From the NCBI GenBank assembly GCA_022769125.1, contig JALEKN010000039.1, positions 1-60,673 on the forward strand: DNA of 60,673 bases, read 5' to 3'. Below the pieces are notes generated by a model, which searched no databases, had not been told where the DNA came from, and was given only the letters and a program-made list of their open reading frames with translations. This DNA is from Agathobacter sp. (GTDB lineage Bacteria; Bacillota; Clostridia; Lachnospirales; Lachnospiraceae). The position numbers and the translations under genes were made by a program. This document shows, one piece after another, positions 45,959 to 54,528 of the stretch; positions within the stretch are counted from its first letter, which is position 1; each line of letters starts with the position of its first letter.

Positions 45959-47125
45959 ATGGAACAGAAATTATTGGAAAAATTTATCGAACTTTTTGGC
46001 AGCGAGGGTGAGACACACGTATATTTTGCACCGGGGCGCGTAAATCTGATCGGTGAGCATACCGACTATAATGGTGGACATGTTTTCCCATGTGCGCTGA
46101 CAATCGGAACTTACATGGCTGCAAGAAAGAGAACGGACAGAAAGCTTAATTTCTATTCCATGAACTTCGAGGAACTTGGTGTACTTGAGTCATCACTTGA
46201 TGATATGACGCCGAAGGCAGACGGTGAGTGGACAAACTATCCGAAGGGTGTGATCTGGGCATTTGAAGGACGTGGAATGAAGCTTGACTGTGGTCTTGAC
46301 ATTGCGCTGTATGGCAATATTCCAAACGGTTCCGGACTTTCTTCTTCCGCATCACTTGAGGTTGTAACCGGATATATGCTCCGCGATCTGTTTGGATTTG
46401 ATGTGACCAATCAGGATCTGGCACTGATCGGACAGTATTCCGAGAACAATTTCAATGGCTGCAACTGTGGAATCATGGATCAGTTCGCATCTGCAATGGG
46501 AAAGAAAGACAATGCAATCTTTCTGGATACCTCTGATCTTTCCTTTGAGTATGCACCGATCGTACTTGATGGTGCAAAGATCGTTGTAACGAACAGCATG
46601 GTAAAGCATAGTCTTGTAACTTCTGCATATAATGACCGCCGCAATGAGAGCGCACAGGCACTTAAGGATCTGCAGCAGGTATGTGGAATCAAGACACTCG
46701 GAGATCTGACAGAGGAAGAATTTGAAACTTACAAGTCTGCAATCAAGGATGATATTAACCGCGCACGCGCAAAGCATGCGGTATATGAGAACCAGCGTAC
46801 CATCAAGGCAGTAAAGGCGCTCAAGGATCAGGATCTTGAAACCTTTGGTAAGCTGATGAACGCTTCCCATGTATCACTCCGCGACGATTACGAGACTTCC
46901 TGCGAAGAGGTAGATGTACTTGTAGACGAGGCGTGGAAGATACCGGGCGTTATCGGCTCAAGAATCACCGGAGGCGGATTTGGTGGCTGCACTGTCAGCA
47001 TTGTGAAGGATGAGGCAATCGACACCTTTAAGGAGAGGCTTACCGCTGCATATGAAGAGAAAGTTGGAAAAACTCCGGAATTCTATGTTGTTTCCGTCGG
47101 AGATGGCCCGAGCAAGCTGGTCTAG
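45959..47125 (+). CDS. galK: galactokinase
   Basis: A 388-aa GHMP kinase that phosphorylates galactose to galactose-1-phosphate. Its signature is APGRVNLIGEHTDYNGGHVFP, its ATP loop is GNIPNGSGLSSSASLEV (motif 2), the catalytic Asp is in CGIMDQFAS, and GGGFGGCTVSIV lies near the end (motif 3). Of two consecutive ATGs, 45959 has the better spacing to AGGAGAAGG. It precedes galT by 32 bp. It takes galactose released by the GH42 and GH2 enzymes into the Leloir pathway. Confidence 0.94.
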   Translation: MEQKLLEKFIELFGSEGETHVYFAPGRVNLIGEHTDYNGGHVFPCALTIGTYMAARKRTDRKLNFYSMNFEELGVLESSLDDMTPKADGEWTNYPKGVIWAFEGRGMKLDCGLDIALYGNIPNGSGLSSSASLEVVTGYMLRDLFGFDVTNQDLALIGQYSENNFNGCNCGIMDQFASAMGKKDNAIFLDTSDLSFEYAPIVLDGAKIVVTNSMVKHSLVTSAYNDRRNESAQALKDLQQVCGIKTLGDLTEEEFETYKSAIKDDINRARAKHAVYENQRTIKAVKALKDQDLETFGKLMNASHVSLRDDYETSCEEVDVLVDEAWKIPGVIGSRITGGGFGGCTVSIVKDEAIDTFKERLTAAYEEKVGKTPEFYVVSVGDGPSKLV

Positions 47126-47157
47126 GAGAAAGAAGAGCGGAATAAAGGAGAATGGAA

Positions 47158-48693
47158 ATGATTCAGGAAAGAATATTGGAATTGGCTGATTATGGCGTGG
47201 CAACCGGATTGGTTGAGCCGGAGGACCGCATTTATACCATCAATCGTCTGATGGAACTCTTTGAAGTAGAGGATATGGATGATGCCGTATTTGAGGCGCA
47301 TGCGGCATGCACTCCGATGACACAGGAGAGCGCGGAGGCTGCACTTGAAGGAATCCTTGAAGATATGATGGCATATGCCTATGAACAAGGCATCATGAAA
47401 GAGAACAGCATTGTATACAAGGATCTTTTCGACACAAAGATCATGGGATGCCTTGTAGCCCGCCCGAGCGAGATCCGTGCAAAGTTTAAGAATCTGTACG
47501 AAAATGTTTCTGCACAGGCAGCTACGGATTATTTTTATAAATTAAGCTGTGACAGCAACTATATCCGGCGTCAGCGCATCAAGAAGGATCAGAAGTGGAC
47601 AACGGACACCGAGTACGGCACACTTGACATTACCATCAACCTGTCAAAGCCGGAGAAAGATCCGAAGGCAATCGCTGCAGCGAAGAATGCAAAGCAGAGC
47701 GCTTATCCGAAGTGCCAGCTGTGCAAGGAGAATGAGGGATATGCAGGCCGTGTAAACCATCCGGCAAGACAGAATCATAGAATCATCCCTGTAACCATTA
47801 ATAACAGCGAGTGGTTTTTCCAATACTCACCGTATGTATACTACAATGAGCACTGCATCGTGTTTAATTCCAAGCATACGCCAATGAAGATTGAGCGGGC
47901 AACATTTGGTAAGCTGCTTGATTTTGTGACAGACTTCCCACATTATTTCGTAGGTTCCAATGCGGACCTTCCGATTGTAGGCGGATCAATTTTAAGCCAC
48001 GATCATTTTCAGGGTGGACACTATACCTTTGCAATGGCAAAGGCGCCGATCGAGAGGAAAATCAGCTTTACCGGATTCGAGGACGTAAAGGCAGGTATTG
48101 TAAAATGGCCAATGTCCGTGATCCGTATCAGCGGACCGGACAAGGAGCGTCTGATCAATCTGGCAGACAAAATCCTGCTCACCTGGCGCGGATACACCGA
48201 TGAGGCAGCCTTTGTGTATGCAATGACGGATGGTGAGCCACACAATACGATCACCCCTATCGCAAGAAGACGGGGCGATGATTACGAGCTTGACCTGGTT
48301 CTGAGAAACAATATAACAACAGAGGAGCATCCACTTGGTGTTTATCACCCACATGCAAAGCTTCACCATATCAAGAAAGAGAACATTTGTCTGATTGAGG
48401 TTATGGGACTTGCGGTTCTTCCTGCAAGACTTAAGGATGAACTAGCAGAGCTGGCAGATGCGATTGTGACGGGAAAAGACCTTCATTCCACTCCGACATT
48501 GGACAGCCACGCAAAGTGGGTAGAAGAATTCCTGCCGAAATATGACAGCGTAAATGCCGATAATATAATGGATATCCTTCGTACCGAAGTCGGACATGTG
48601 TTTAGTGAAGTACTCGAAGATGCCGGTGTTTACAAATGCAACGAGCAGGGAAGGGAAGCTTTTGCACGCTTCATTGCTGCGGTAAATGCATAG
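47158..48693 (+). CDS. galT: UTP-hexose-1-phosphate (galactose-1-phosphate) uridylyltransferase, type 2
   Basis: A 511-aa enzyme of the Firmicutes-type GalT family, longer than and distinct from E. coli GalT. It has an N-terminal helical region, CQLCKENEGYAGRVNHPARQNHRIIPV, EHCIVFNSKHTPM, the SHDHFQGG active-site region with its nucleophilic histidine, and HPLGVYHPHAKLHHIKKENI. It exchanges UDP-glucose and galactose-1-phosphate. ATG 47158 is favoured over 47152 because GGAG then has proper spacing. It is co-transcribed with galK. The epimerase GalE that completes the pathway is not in the window. Confidence 0.93.
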   Translation: MIQERILELADYGVATGLVEPEDRIYTINRLMELFEVEDMDDAVFEAHAACTPMTQESAEAALEGILEDMMAYAYEQGIMKENSIVYKDLFDTKIMGCLVARPSEIRAKFKNLYENVSAQAATDYFYKLSCDSNYIRRQRIKKDQKWTTDTEYGTLDITINLSKPEKDPKAIAAAKNAKQSAYPKCQLCKENEGYAGRVNHPARQNHRIIPVTINNSEWFFQYSPYVYYNEHCIVFNSKHTPMKIERATFGKLLDFVTDFPHYFVGSNADLPIVGGSILSHDHFQGGHYTFAMAKAPIERKISFTGFEDVKAGIVKWPMSVIRISGPDKERLINLADKILLTWRGYTDEAAFVYAMTDGEPHNTITPIARRRGDDYELDLVLRNNITTEEHPLGVYHPHAKLHHIKKENICLIEVMGLAVLPARLKDELAELADAIVTGKDLHSTPTLDSHAKWVEEFLPKYDSVNADNIMDILRTEVGHVFSEVLEDAGVYKCNEQGREAFARFIAAVNA

Positions 48694-48721
48694 GATTAAT
48701 TTCATACAACAAATACGAACC

Positions 48722-48750
48722 TTGACAACCACCGTCACGTATGCTATTTT
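48722..48750 (+). promoter_or_regulatory. promoter of the riboswitch-controlled exporter
   Basis: TTGACA (48722-48727) and TATTTT (48745-48750) with a 17-bp spacer; a TATAAT at 48750 overlaps the -10. It lies about 20 bp before the aptamer. Confidence 0.65.
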
Positions 48751-48776
48751 ATAATCACTCTTTGCACTGCATACAA

Positions 48777-48868
48777 ACTACAGTACAAACTGAGCAGGCC
48801 GTGACGGTTCGTCATGGGGTCGGGTCACTGATGTGACAGTGGAATCTTTTCATCCACGGGACAGTAGA
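48777..48868 (+). promoter_or_regulatory. NiCo (czcD) riboswitch aptamer
   Basis: The sequence has the class hallmarks: CTGAGCAGGC at 48790-48799 and GGGACAGT at 48858-48865, in a four-way junction. P1 is ACTAC/GTAG-type at the ends. One hairpin is GTGACGGTTCGTCATG-like, one is GGTCGGGTCAC...GTGAC, and one is GTGGAAT...ATCCAC. Known members bind Co2+/Ni2+, and later work reports iron(II). It lies directly before a CDF exporter gene, the usual partner. Binding should stabilise the aptamer and prevent the overlapping terminator, so metal turns the exporter on. Confidence 0.88.
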
Positions 48869-48899
48869 TACTTACATACTAGTTCGTGGGTGTTTTTTT
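48851..48899 (+). terminator. riboswitch expression-platform terminator
   Basis: CATCCACG (48851-48858), which is also the 3' side of an aptamer helix, can instead pair with CGTGGGTG (48885-48892); seven T residues follow. The shared strand makes aptamer and terminator mutually exclusive. Confidence 0.82.
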
Positions 48900-48976
48900 A
48901 TTCTTTTCTAATGTTCTATTTATCCCCACAAAGTTTATGAGTGCCATAGAGCTATCTTTTTTAGGAGGTAACTGAT

Positions 48977-49900
48977 ATGGAAGAAAACAAAGTAATGAAA
49001 GAAAAGAGTTCGGAGGAACAATTTCAAAAAGTGGCAAACCATGTATCGCTTGTTTCTATCATTGGCAATGTGGCATTGTCTCTGATGAAACTTCTCGCAG
49101 GAATTGTAGCGCATTCGAATGCAATGATCAGTGATGCAATCCATTCGGCATCGGATGTATTCAGCACGATCATCGTGATCATTGGAATACGGCTCGCATC
49201 CAAGGAATCCGACAAGGAGCATCCATATGGACATGAGCGGCTGGAATGTGTTGCGGCTATCGTGCTTGCAATGGTGCTGCTGATCACGGGAATCGGAATT
49301 GGATATACTGCGCTGCATAATATCCTGAAGGGCAACTACGGAGAACTTTCCATACCCGGAATACTTGCACTTGTTGCAGCAATCGTTTCCATCATCAGCA
49401 AGGAAGCGATGTATTGGTATACCCGTTTCTACGCAAAGAAGATAGATTCGAGCGCGTTGATGGCAGATGCATGGCACCACCGTTCGGACGCATTTTCTTC
49501 TGTCGGAGCATTAATCGGTATTGCCGGGGCAAGGCTTGGCTTTCCGATTATGGATTCCATCGCCAGCCTTGTTATTTTTGTGTTTATTGTAAAAGCTGCA
49601 TATGATATCTTCAAAGACGCGGTTGATAAAATGGTGGATCATTCCTGTGATGAACAGACGGAAAAGCAAATCTATGAATGTGTTATTCAAAACAAAGATG
49701 TGTTAGGAGTTGACTTGCTGCAGACCCGTATTTTCGGAAATAAGATTTATGTGGATGTGGAAATAGAAGTGAACGCATCCTACCCGTTGCGCGAAGCACA
49801 CAACATTGCAGAATGCGTCCACAATGATATCGAAAAGACCTTTCCGAAAGTAAAACATATAATGGTGCATGTCAATCCGAAGGAAGTAGAGGAATCCTAA
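48977..49900 (+). CDS. cation diffusion facilitator metal exporter
   Basis: A 307-aa CDF antiporter with about six helices. Helix 2 and helix 5 metal-site motifs are SDAIHSASDVF (His and Asp) and ADAWHHRSDAFSS. A cytoplasmic ferredoxin-like domain from about residue 215 has LRTR-like LLQTRIFGNKIYVDVEIEVN and ends HIMVHVNP. It exports divalent metal in exchange for protons. ATG 48977 follows AGGAGGT. The upstream NiCo riboswitch indicates Co, Ni or Fe as the relevant metal. The end overlaps the convergent MATE gene by 4 bp. Confidence 0.92.
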   Translation: MEENKVMKEKSSEEQFQKVANHVSLVSIIGNVALSLMKLLAGIVAHSNAMISDAIHSASDVFSTIIVIIGIRLASKESDKEHPYGHERLECVAAIVLAMVLLITGIGIGYTALHNILKGNYGELSIPGILALVAAIVSIISKEAMYWYTRFYAKKIDSSALMADAWHHRSDAFSSVGALIGIAGARLGFPIMDSIASLVIFVFIVKAAYDIFKDAVDKMVDHSCDEQTEKQIYECVIQNKDVLGVDLLQTRIFGNKIYVDVEIEVNASYPLREAHNIAECVHNDIEKTFPKVKHIMVHVNPKEVEES

Positions 49901-51276
49901 TTTTCAGGGAGTGTTGATGCACCTTGCGGCCTTACCTGCCGCTGCAGCTTATGCAGGCAGTGATAGAATGCCGGGATTAAGAAGATGTCTGCGAAGATCC
50001 ATGCAAGGGGGCTGGCATAGCAGGCGGCAGTGAAGCCGAAGCGTGGAACAAAAGCAACACCGACCAATGTTCGCGCTGCCATTTCAAATACGCCGGCAAA
50101 TACGGCGAAGCCCGAAAAGCCCATACCTTGGATCATAAAGCGAACGACATTGACGTAGACAAGCGGAATGTAGAATGCCGCATTGGTAATCAGAAACTGG
50201 CGCGCCTGTGCAATTACCACAACTTCATCCGCGGAGACGAACAGGTATACAAGATACTGCCCCCACAGCATGAGGACTCCGAGGATGACCAGAGAATAGA
50301 CTGTGCCAAGAATTCCAGCGGTCCAGATTCCCTTGGAGAGCCGGTTCAGTTTTCCGGCTCCGATGTTCTGTCCGCCATAGGTAGCCATTGTGGAACCGAG
50401 TGCGTCGAATGGGCAGACAACGAACATGGAGATTTTGCTTGCGGCTGTCATTGCCGCAACCGCGACAGAACCCAGGGTATTAACGGAGGTCTGCAGGATA
50501 ACACTGCCAATCGCTGTGATGGAGTACTGGAAGCCCATCGGAAGCCCCATATTGAGCAGAACTTTTACATAGGTGCCATCCAATTGCCAATCGTTCTTGC
50601 TTAGGTGAAGAATCTCATATTTGCGGATGATCACAATAAGACAGAGAATCCCGGATACGGCCTGTGATAGAATGGTCGCATATGCTGCACCTGCAACGCC
50701 CATGTGGAAAGTCAGGATAAACAGAAGATCCAGACCGATATTGAGGCAGGAGGACAGCACCAAAAAGACGACCGGTGTGACAGAGTCGCCGAGTGAACGT
50801 AGATAGCTCGAAAGAATATTATAAAGAACGGTAAAAGGTATTCCTGCAAATATGATAACAATGTATGCGTAGGCGAGATCAATGATATCATCCGGGGTCT
50901 GCATAAGAATCAGAATATCCCGGCAGAGTACCACCGTGGAAACTGCCATGACAATTGCGATAATTGCTGATAAAATGGCAGAGTTGCCAACATATTTGCG
51001 GAGACCGTCATAATCTTTGGCACCGAAACGCTGTGCGACAGGAAGTGCAAAGCCGCTGCACACGCCAAGACAGAACCCAACAATCAGAAAGTTAATGCTG
51101 CCGGTAGCTCCGACGGCAGCAAGTGCAGATACGCCGAGAAACTGACCGACAATGATCGTGTCAACGAGACTGTAGACCTGCTGGAAGATAAGTCCCATCA
51201 GCATCGGAACAGCGAATCCGAGTATTAATTTGAGTGGTGATCCGACAGTCATATCCTTTGTAGTATTTTTTGCCAT
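49897..51276 (-). CDS. MATE-family efflux transporter
   Basis: A 459-aa membrane protein with about twelve helices in two similar halves. The typical start GSPLKLILGFAVPMLMGLIFQQVYSLVDTIIVGQFLGVSALAAVGATGSI and the second-half counterpart LGLPMGFQYSITAIGSVILQTSVNTLGSVAVAAMTAASK define the family. It expels drugs or cationic compounds with Na+ or H+ coupling. The start ATG 51276 follows TGAGGT. It is monocistronic, converging with the CDF gene with a 4-bp overlap of stops and no visible terminator between them. Confidence 0.9.
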   Translation of the reverse strand: MAKNTTKDMTVGSPLKLILGFAVPMLMGLIFQQVYSLVDTIIVGQFLGVSALAAVGATGSINFLIVGFCLGVCSGFALPVAQRFGAKDYDGLRKYVGNSAILSAIIAIVMAVSTVVLCRDILILMQTPDDIIDLAYAYIVIIFAGIPFTVLYNILSSYLRSLGDSVTPVVFLVLSSCLNIGLDLLFILTFHMGVAGAAYATILSQAVSGILCLIVIIRKYEILHLSKNDWQLDGTYVKVLLNMGLPMGFQYSITAIGSVILQTSVNTLGSVAVAAMTAASKISMFVVCPFDALGSTMATYGGQNIGAGKLNRLSKGIWTAGILGTVYSLVILGVLMLWGQYLVYLFVSADEVVVIAQARQFLITNAAFYIPLVYVNVVRFMIQGMGFSGFAVFAGVFEMAARTLVGVAFVPRFGFTAACYASPLAWIFADIFLIPAFYHCLHKLQRQVRPQGASTLPEN

Positions 51277-51366
51277 AATAGTTACCTCATAAAAATAGCT
51301 TCAATTATATAAGTGATTATTTGCGTGATTAGCGTATCAATGATAGCATAATTTTGGAAACGTTCA

Positions 51367-51404
51367 AGAGGATTTTTGCTTAAATTTTTAGCGAAAATCC
51401 TCTT
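51367..51404. repeat. long inverted repeat between divergent MATE and hisC genes
   Basis: AGAGGATTTT and AAAATCCTCT, with inner GC pairs, flank about 15 nt and are followed by TTGTTT on the plus strand. It could be a terminator, but no plus-strand gene lies just upstream. It is either an operator region or a leader attenuator of hisC. The rest of the 51277-51605 gap contains only the site at 51433. Confidence 0.45.
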
Positions 51405-51432
51405 TGTTTATGAGCATTCTCGCTAATTACGC

Positions 51433-51444
51433 GCAACCGATTGC
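51433..51444. promoter_or_regulatory. possible LacI-type operator before hisC
   Basis: GCAACCGATTGC is an imperfect palindrome that shares the 10-mer CAACCGATTG with the operator at 34521. It lies 160 bp from both the hisC and MATE starts. Its regulator is uncertain. Confidence 0.35.
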
Positions 51445-51605
51445 ACACTGCCCTGTATTTGGTGTCTTAGCACTTCGCTTTTTCTTTCGCGTGGAGATGT
51501 CAGAACGGATGTACCAGAAAATGAAAGGTTATGAGGTTGTGGCTTTACTTTGATGATAAAATGCGGTAAAGTTGTGGTTAGTACGATAAAGTCAAGGAGG
51601 GTGCC

Positions 51606-52667
51606 ATGATGAAGTGGGAAGAAAATGTGCGGAAGGTCGTTCCGTATACACCGGGAGAGCAACCGAAGAAGAGCCATATGATTAAGCTGAATACAAACGA
51701 GAATCCGTATCCACCGGCACCGGCGGTAGCAGAAGTGGTAAAGAATTTTAACACGGATATGCTGCGCATGTATCCGGACCCGGCAATTGGAGATTTGGTG
51801 CAGGAAATCGCTGACTTTTATAAGGTAAGCAGAGATGAGGTATTTGTCGGAGTCGGTTCCGATGACGTTCTTGCAATGATTTTCCTGACATTTTTTAATG
51901 GCAAAAAGCCAATACTGTTTCCGGATATCACATATTCTTTCTATGATGTTTGGGCAGATATGCTGCGGATCCCATATGAGACAGTTCCACTCGATGACGC
52001 ATTTTGTATCCGTCCACAGGATTATGCAAGAGAGAACGGGGGTGTTATTTTCCCGAACCCAAATGCACCAACAGGTGAGCTGTTGCCGGTCGAAGTCGTG
52101 GAATCTATCATCAAAGCCAATCCGGATGTCATTGTTGTTGTAGATGAAGCGTATATTGATTTTGGGGGAGAAAGTGCATTGCCGCTCATTCATAAGTATG
52201 ATAATCTGATCGTTGTGCAGACCTTCTCAAAATCACGCTCGCTTGCCGGTTCAAGAATCGGATATGCATTTGCCAATAAAACCCTGATCAAGTATCTGAG
52301 TGATGTAAAGTATTCCTTTAATTCCTATACAATGGATCGGATTACAATTGAGGTTGGAACACAGGCGATGAGAGACCGGGCGTATTTTGAACAAACGACC
52401 GCAAAAATTATTGCAACACGGGAATGGACGAAAAAGGAGTTGGCAAAGCTCGGATTTGTATTCGGGGATTCCAAGAGCAACTTTATCTTTGCAACCCATC
52501 CGGATATTGATACGGTAAAGCTTTTTGAGGATTTAAAGAGTGCAGACATTTATGTACGCCATTTCAATAAGCCGGAGCGCATCCGTCCATATCTTCGCAT
52601 CAGCATCGGAACAGATGCGCAGATGCAGGAGATGATTGAATTTTTAAAAAAATATTTGGAAAAATAG
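51606..52667 (+). CDS. hisC: histidinol-phosphate aminotransferase
   Basis: A 353-aa PLP enzyme of histidine synthesis that converts imidazole-acetol phosphate to histidinol phosphate. It has IKLNTNENPYPPAP at the N-terminus, DDVLAMIFLTF, NPNAPTG, VVDEAYIDFGG, and the PLP lysine (about 209) in TFSKSRSLAGSRIGYA. RPYLRISIGT near the C-terminus binds phosphate. AAGGAGGG precedes tandem ATG codons at 51606 and 51609. No other his genes lie nearby. The next gene follows by 22 bp, so they may share a transcript. Confidence 0.92.
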   Translation: MMKWEENVRKVVPYTPGEQPKKSHMIKLNTNENPYPPAPAVAEVVKNFNTDMLRMYPDPAIGDLVQEIADFYKVSRDEVFVGVGSDDVLAMIFLTFFNGKKPILFPDITYSFYDVWADMLRIPYETVPLDDAFCIRPQDYARENGGVIFPNPNAPTGELLPVEVVESIIKANPDVIVVVDEAYIDFGGESALPLIHKYDNLIVVQTFSKSRSLAGSRIGYAFANKTLIKYLSDVKYSFNSYTMDRITIEVGTQAMRDRAYFEQTTAKIIATREWTKKELAKLGFVFGDSKSNFIFATHPDIDTVKLFEDLKSADIYVRHFNKPERIRPYLRISIGTDAQMQEMIEFLKKYLEK

Positions 52668-52689
52668 TGAGTAGAGAAAGGATTTCGTA

Positions 52690-53172
52690 ATGTTAAAAAA
52701 GTATTTGATTGTATTTTTGGTATCTATGGTTCCCCTTGTAGAGTTAAGAGGGGCTATTCCATTTTCACAGACACCGCTGTTTGGACCGGCACTTCCGGTC
52801 ATTCCGGCGTTTATTGTCAGTATTCTCGGAAATATGATACCGGTTCCAATCATTTACCTGTTCGCAAGAAAGGTGCTTGAGTGGGGCGCTGATAAGCCTG
52901 TAATCGGAAAATTCTTCACGTTTTGCCTGGAAAAGGGGGAGAAGGGTGGAAAGAAATTGCAGGCGAAGGCCGGCAGAGGATTGTTTGTGGCTCTGACATT
53001 GTTTGTTGGAATCCCGCTTCCGGGAACGGGGGCATGGACCGGAACATTGGCTGCCAGCATTCTCGATATGGATTTCAAATCGACAGTTGCGGCAGCCATG
53101 CTTGGGGTATTGCTGGCAGGTGTGATTATGATGACAGTCAGCTTTCTTGGCTTTGGAGTCTTTTTACAGTAA
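52690..53172 (+). CDS. small multi-drug export-type membrane protein (COG2426 family)
   Basis: A 160-aa membrane protein with about four helices. VPLVELRGAIPF near the N-terminus, KFFTFCLEKGEKGGKKLQAKAGRGLFVALTLFVGIPLPGTGAWTGTLAAS in the middle, and a Gly-rich final helix match the Sm_multidrug_ex/COG2426 family. The transport function of this family is poorly supported by experiment. It follows hisC by 22 bp. Its last 35 bp overlap the end of the convergent CPBP gene. Confidence 0.8.
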   Translation: MLKKYLIVFLVSMVPLVELRGAIPFSQTPLFGPALPVIPAFIVSILGNMIPVPIIYLFARKVLEWGADKPVIGKFFTFCLEKGEKGGKKLQAKAGRGLFVALTLFVGIPLPGTGAWTGTLAASILDMDFKSTVAAAMLGVLLAGVIMMTVSFLGFGVFLQ

Positions 53173-54010
53173 GTGCCTTCTGGGTCTGACCGCGGTGAAA
53201 CAGGATTCCACCGGCAATCAAGGACACAACCATTGTGACTAGTACTAAGATTCCAAGGGCAACCTCATTAATATCGGATTCATTAATCAGGTTCGAGACT
53301 ACGGTGCCCCAGAAATTATACAGAATGTGGAAGAACATGGACAGATAAATGCTGCCGCCCTTCTCACATACATATCCGAGAACAAGACCTAGCACTGCGG
53401 CGTAGCAGCCCTGCAGCCAGTTCAGATGGTAGATGCCAAATAAGGTTGCCTGAAAGAGATTGGCAAGCCAGAATGGAAATACTCTGCGGACACTGCGGAG
53501 GGTCAGACCACGGAAGATAAGCTCTTCTGCAATCGGACCGATAAAAACAGCGTAAAGCAGCAAAAATGGAGTAAGCTGCTGGCTTAGTCCGGCTGTGTCA
53601 ATAATCTGCTCGTACTGTTCCAGCCAAGATGGAAAGAACATCGACAGAATTGTAATCAAATAACTGGTGGCAAACTGCATTCCCGGAACAAGCACGATCA
53701 GTCCTACAAACTGAAGCGGGTGGAACGTGGTCTTTAACTTAGGGAGGAAACAGCCGCCGAGCCTGCGATAGTACCATAAACCATAGATGCAGATAACGAT
53801 CAGCGAGTAGACCAGCATAGCACATGCGTTAAATTCAGGGTCCGACATCATCCGATAGAGAATCTGGTTGAAGGATGTCCCGGAGGAAGTCTGATTTATC
53901 AGTGAAAATCCGGCACCAGCACCCATTAAGAAGAATATTGCAGCAAACTGTATGCCAAATGCGACAATAAGTGGTAAGAAACTTAGAAGAAAATAGCCTA
54001 TCTTTTTCAT
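53138..54010 (-). CDS. CPBP-family intramembrane metalloprotease
   Basis: A 290-aa protein with about eight helices. The glutamate pair and arginine of the family are in GPIAEELIFRGL (EExxxR), then a histidine in FGIYHLNWLQG, and FFHILYNF carries the second histidine. These residues form the CAAX-protease/bacteriocin-processing active site. ATG 54010 has CGGAGC about 8 bp upstream. The substrate is unknown. The gene's 3' end overlaps the 3' end of the COG2426 gene on the other strand, which is unusually tight packing. Confidence 0.85.
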   Translation of the reverse strand: MKKIGYFLLSFLPLIVAFGIQFAAIFFLMGAGAGFSLINQTSSGTSFNQILYRMMSDPEFNACAMLVYSLIVICIYGLWYYRRLGGCFLPKLKTTFHPLQFVGLIVLVPGMQFATSYLITILSMFFPSWLEQYEQIIDTAGLSQQLTPFLLLYAVFIGPIAEELIFRGLTLRSVRRVFPFWLANLFQATLFGIYHLNWLQGCYAAVLGLVLGYVCEKGGSIYLSMFFHILYNFWGTVVSNLINESDINEVALGILVLVTMVVSLIAGGILFHRGQTQKALTVKRLQSQES

Positions 54011-54181
54011 ATGATTGCTCCGATCATTTTATTTGTGTAAAAATACGCTTTTTGGTATTTGAGTATTATAGCATATATATTTTTGGATTCCAAATTTTTA
54101 TTTGAGAAACTTGTTTACTTTACAACTTTAATATGTTAAAAATATAATAGACAATGCTAATACGAAGGAAGGGAGAAGAGT

Positions 54182-54481
54182 ATGGGCAAGAATTTGAAAA
54201 CAGATGCAGTTGATCAGTTATTTGACGCAATTATGTGTTTGAAGGATAGAGAAGAGTGTTATACCTTTTTTGAAGATTTGTGTACTGTAAATGAGCTGAT
54301 GTCACTATCACAGCGATTTGAGGTAGCAAAGATGCTGAGGGATCAGAAAACATATCTCGATATTGCTGAGAAAACCGGTGCCTCCACTGCAACGATCAGC
54401 AGGGTAAATCGTTCCTTGAATTATGGTAACGATGGATATGATATGGTATTTGGACGTCTCGAAGGAAAAGAAAACGAATAG
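54182..54481 (+). CDS. YerC/YecD-type TrpR-like repressor
   Basis: A 99-aa helical DNA-binding protein. DAVDQLFDAIMCLKDREECYTFFEDLCTVNELMSLSQRFEVAKML is followed by the helix-turn-helix TYLDIAEKTGASTATISRVNRSLNYGNDGY, typical of the YerC/TrpR-homologue family. The targets in Clostridia are not known. ATG 54182 follows AGGAAGGGAG. A strong terminator follows directly, so it is a single-gene transcript. It could regulate the pcrA region or distant genes. Confidence 0.85.
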   Translation: MGKNLKTDAVDQLFDAIMCLKDREECYTFFEDLCTVNELMSLSQRFEVAKMLRDQKTYLDIAEKTGASTATISRVNRSLNYGNDGYDMVFGRLEGKENE

Positions 54482-54487
54482 AACGAT

Positions 54488-54528
54488 AAAAACGCCAATG
54501 CAATGAAAAACATTACATTGGCGTTTTT
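54488..54528. terminator. bidirectional terminator between yerC-like and DUF1836 genes
   Basis: AAAACGCCAATG and CATTGGCGTTTT, with inner CAATG/CATTA pairing, are flanked by A and T tracts. It serves two convergent genes. Confidence 0.9.

Noticed and set aside
51423..52193. 256-aa minus-strand frame opposite hisC
   Set aside because: The hisC frame shows all family motifs. The antisense product is rich in His, Arg and Ile without domain pattern.
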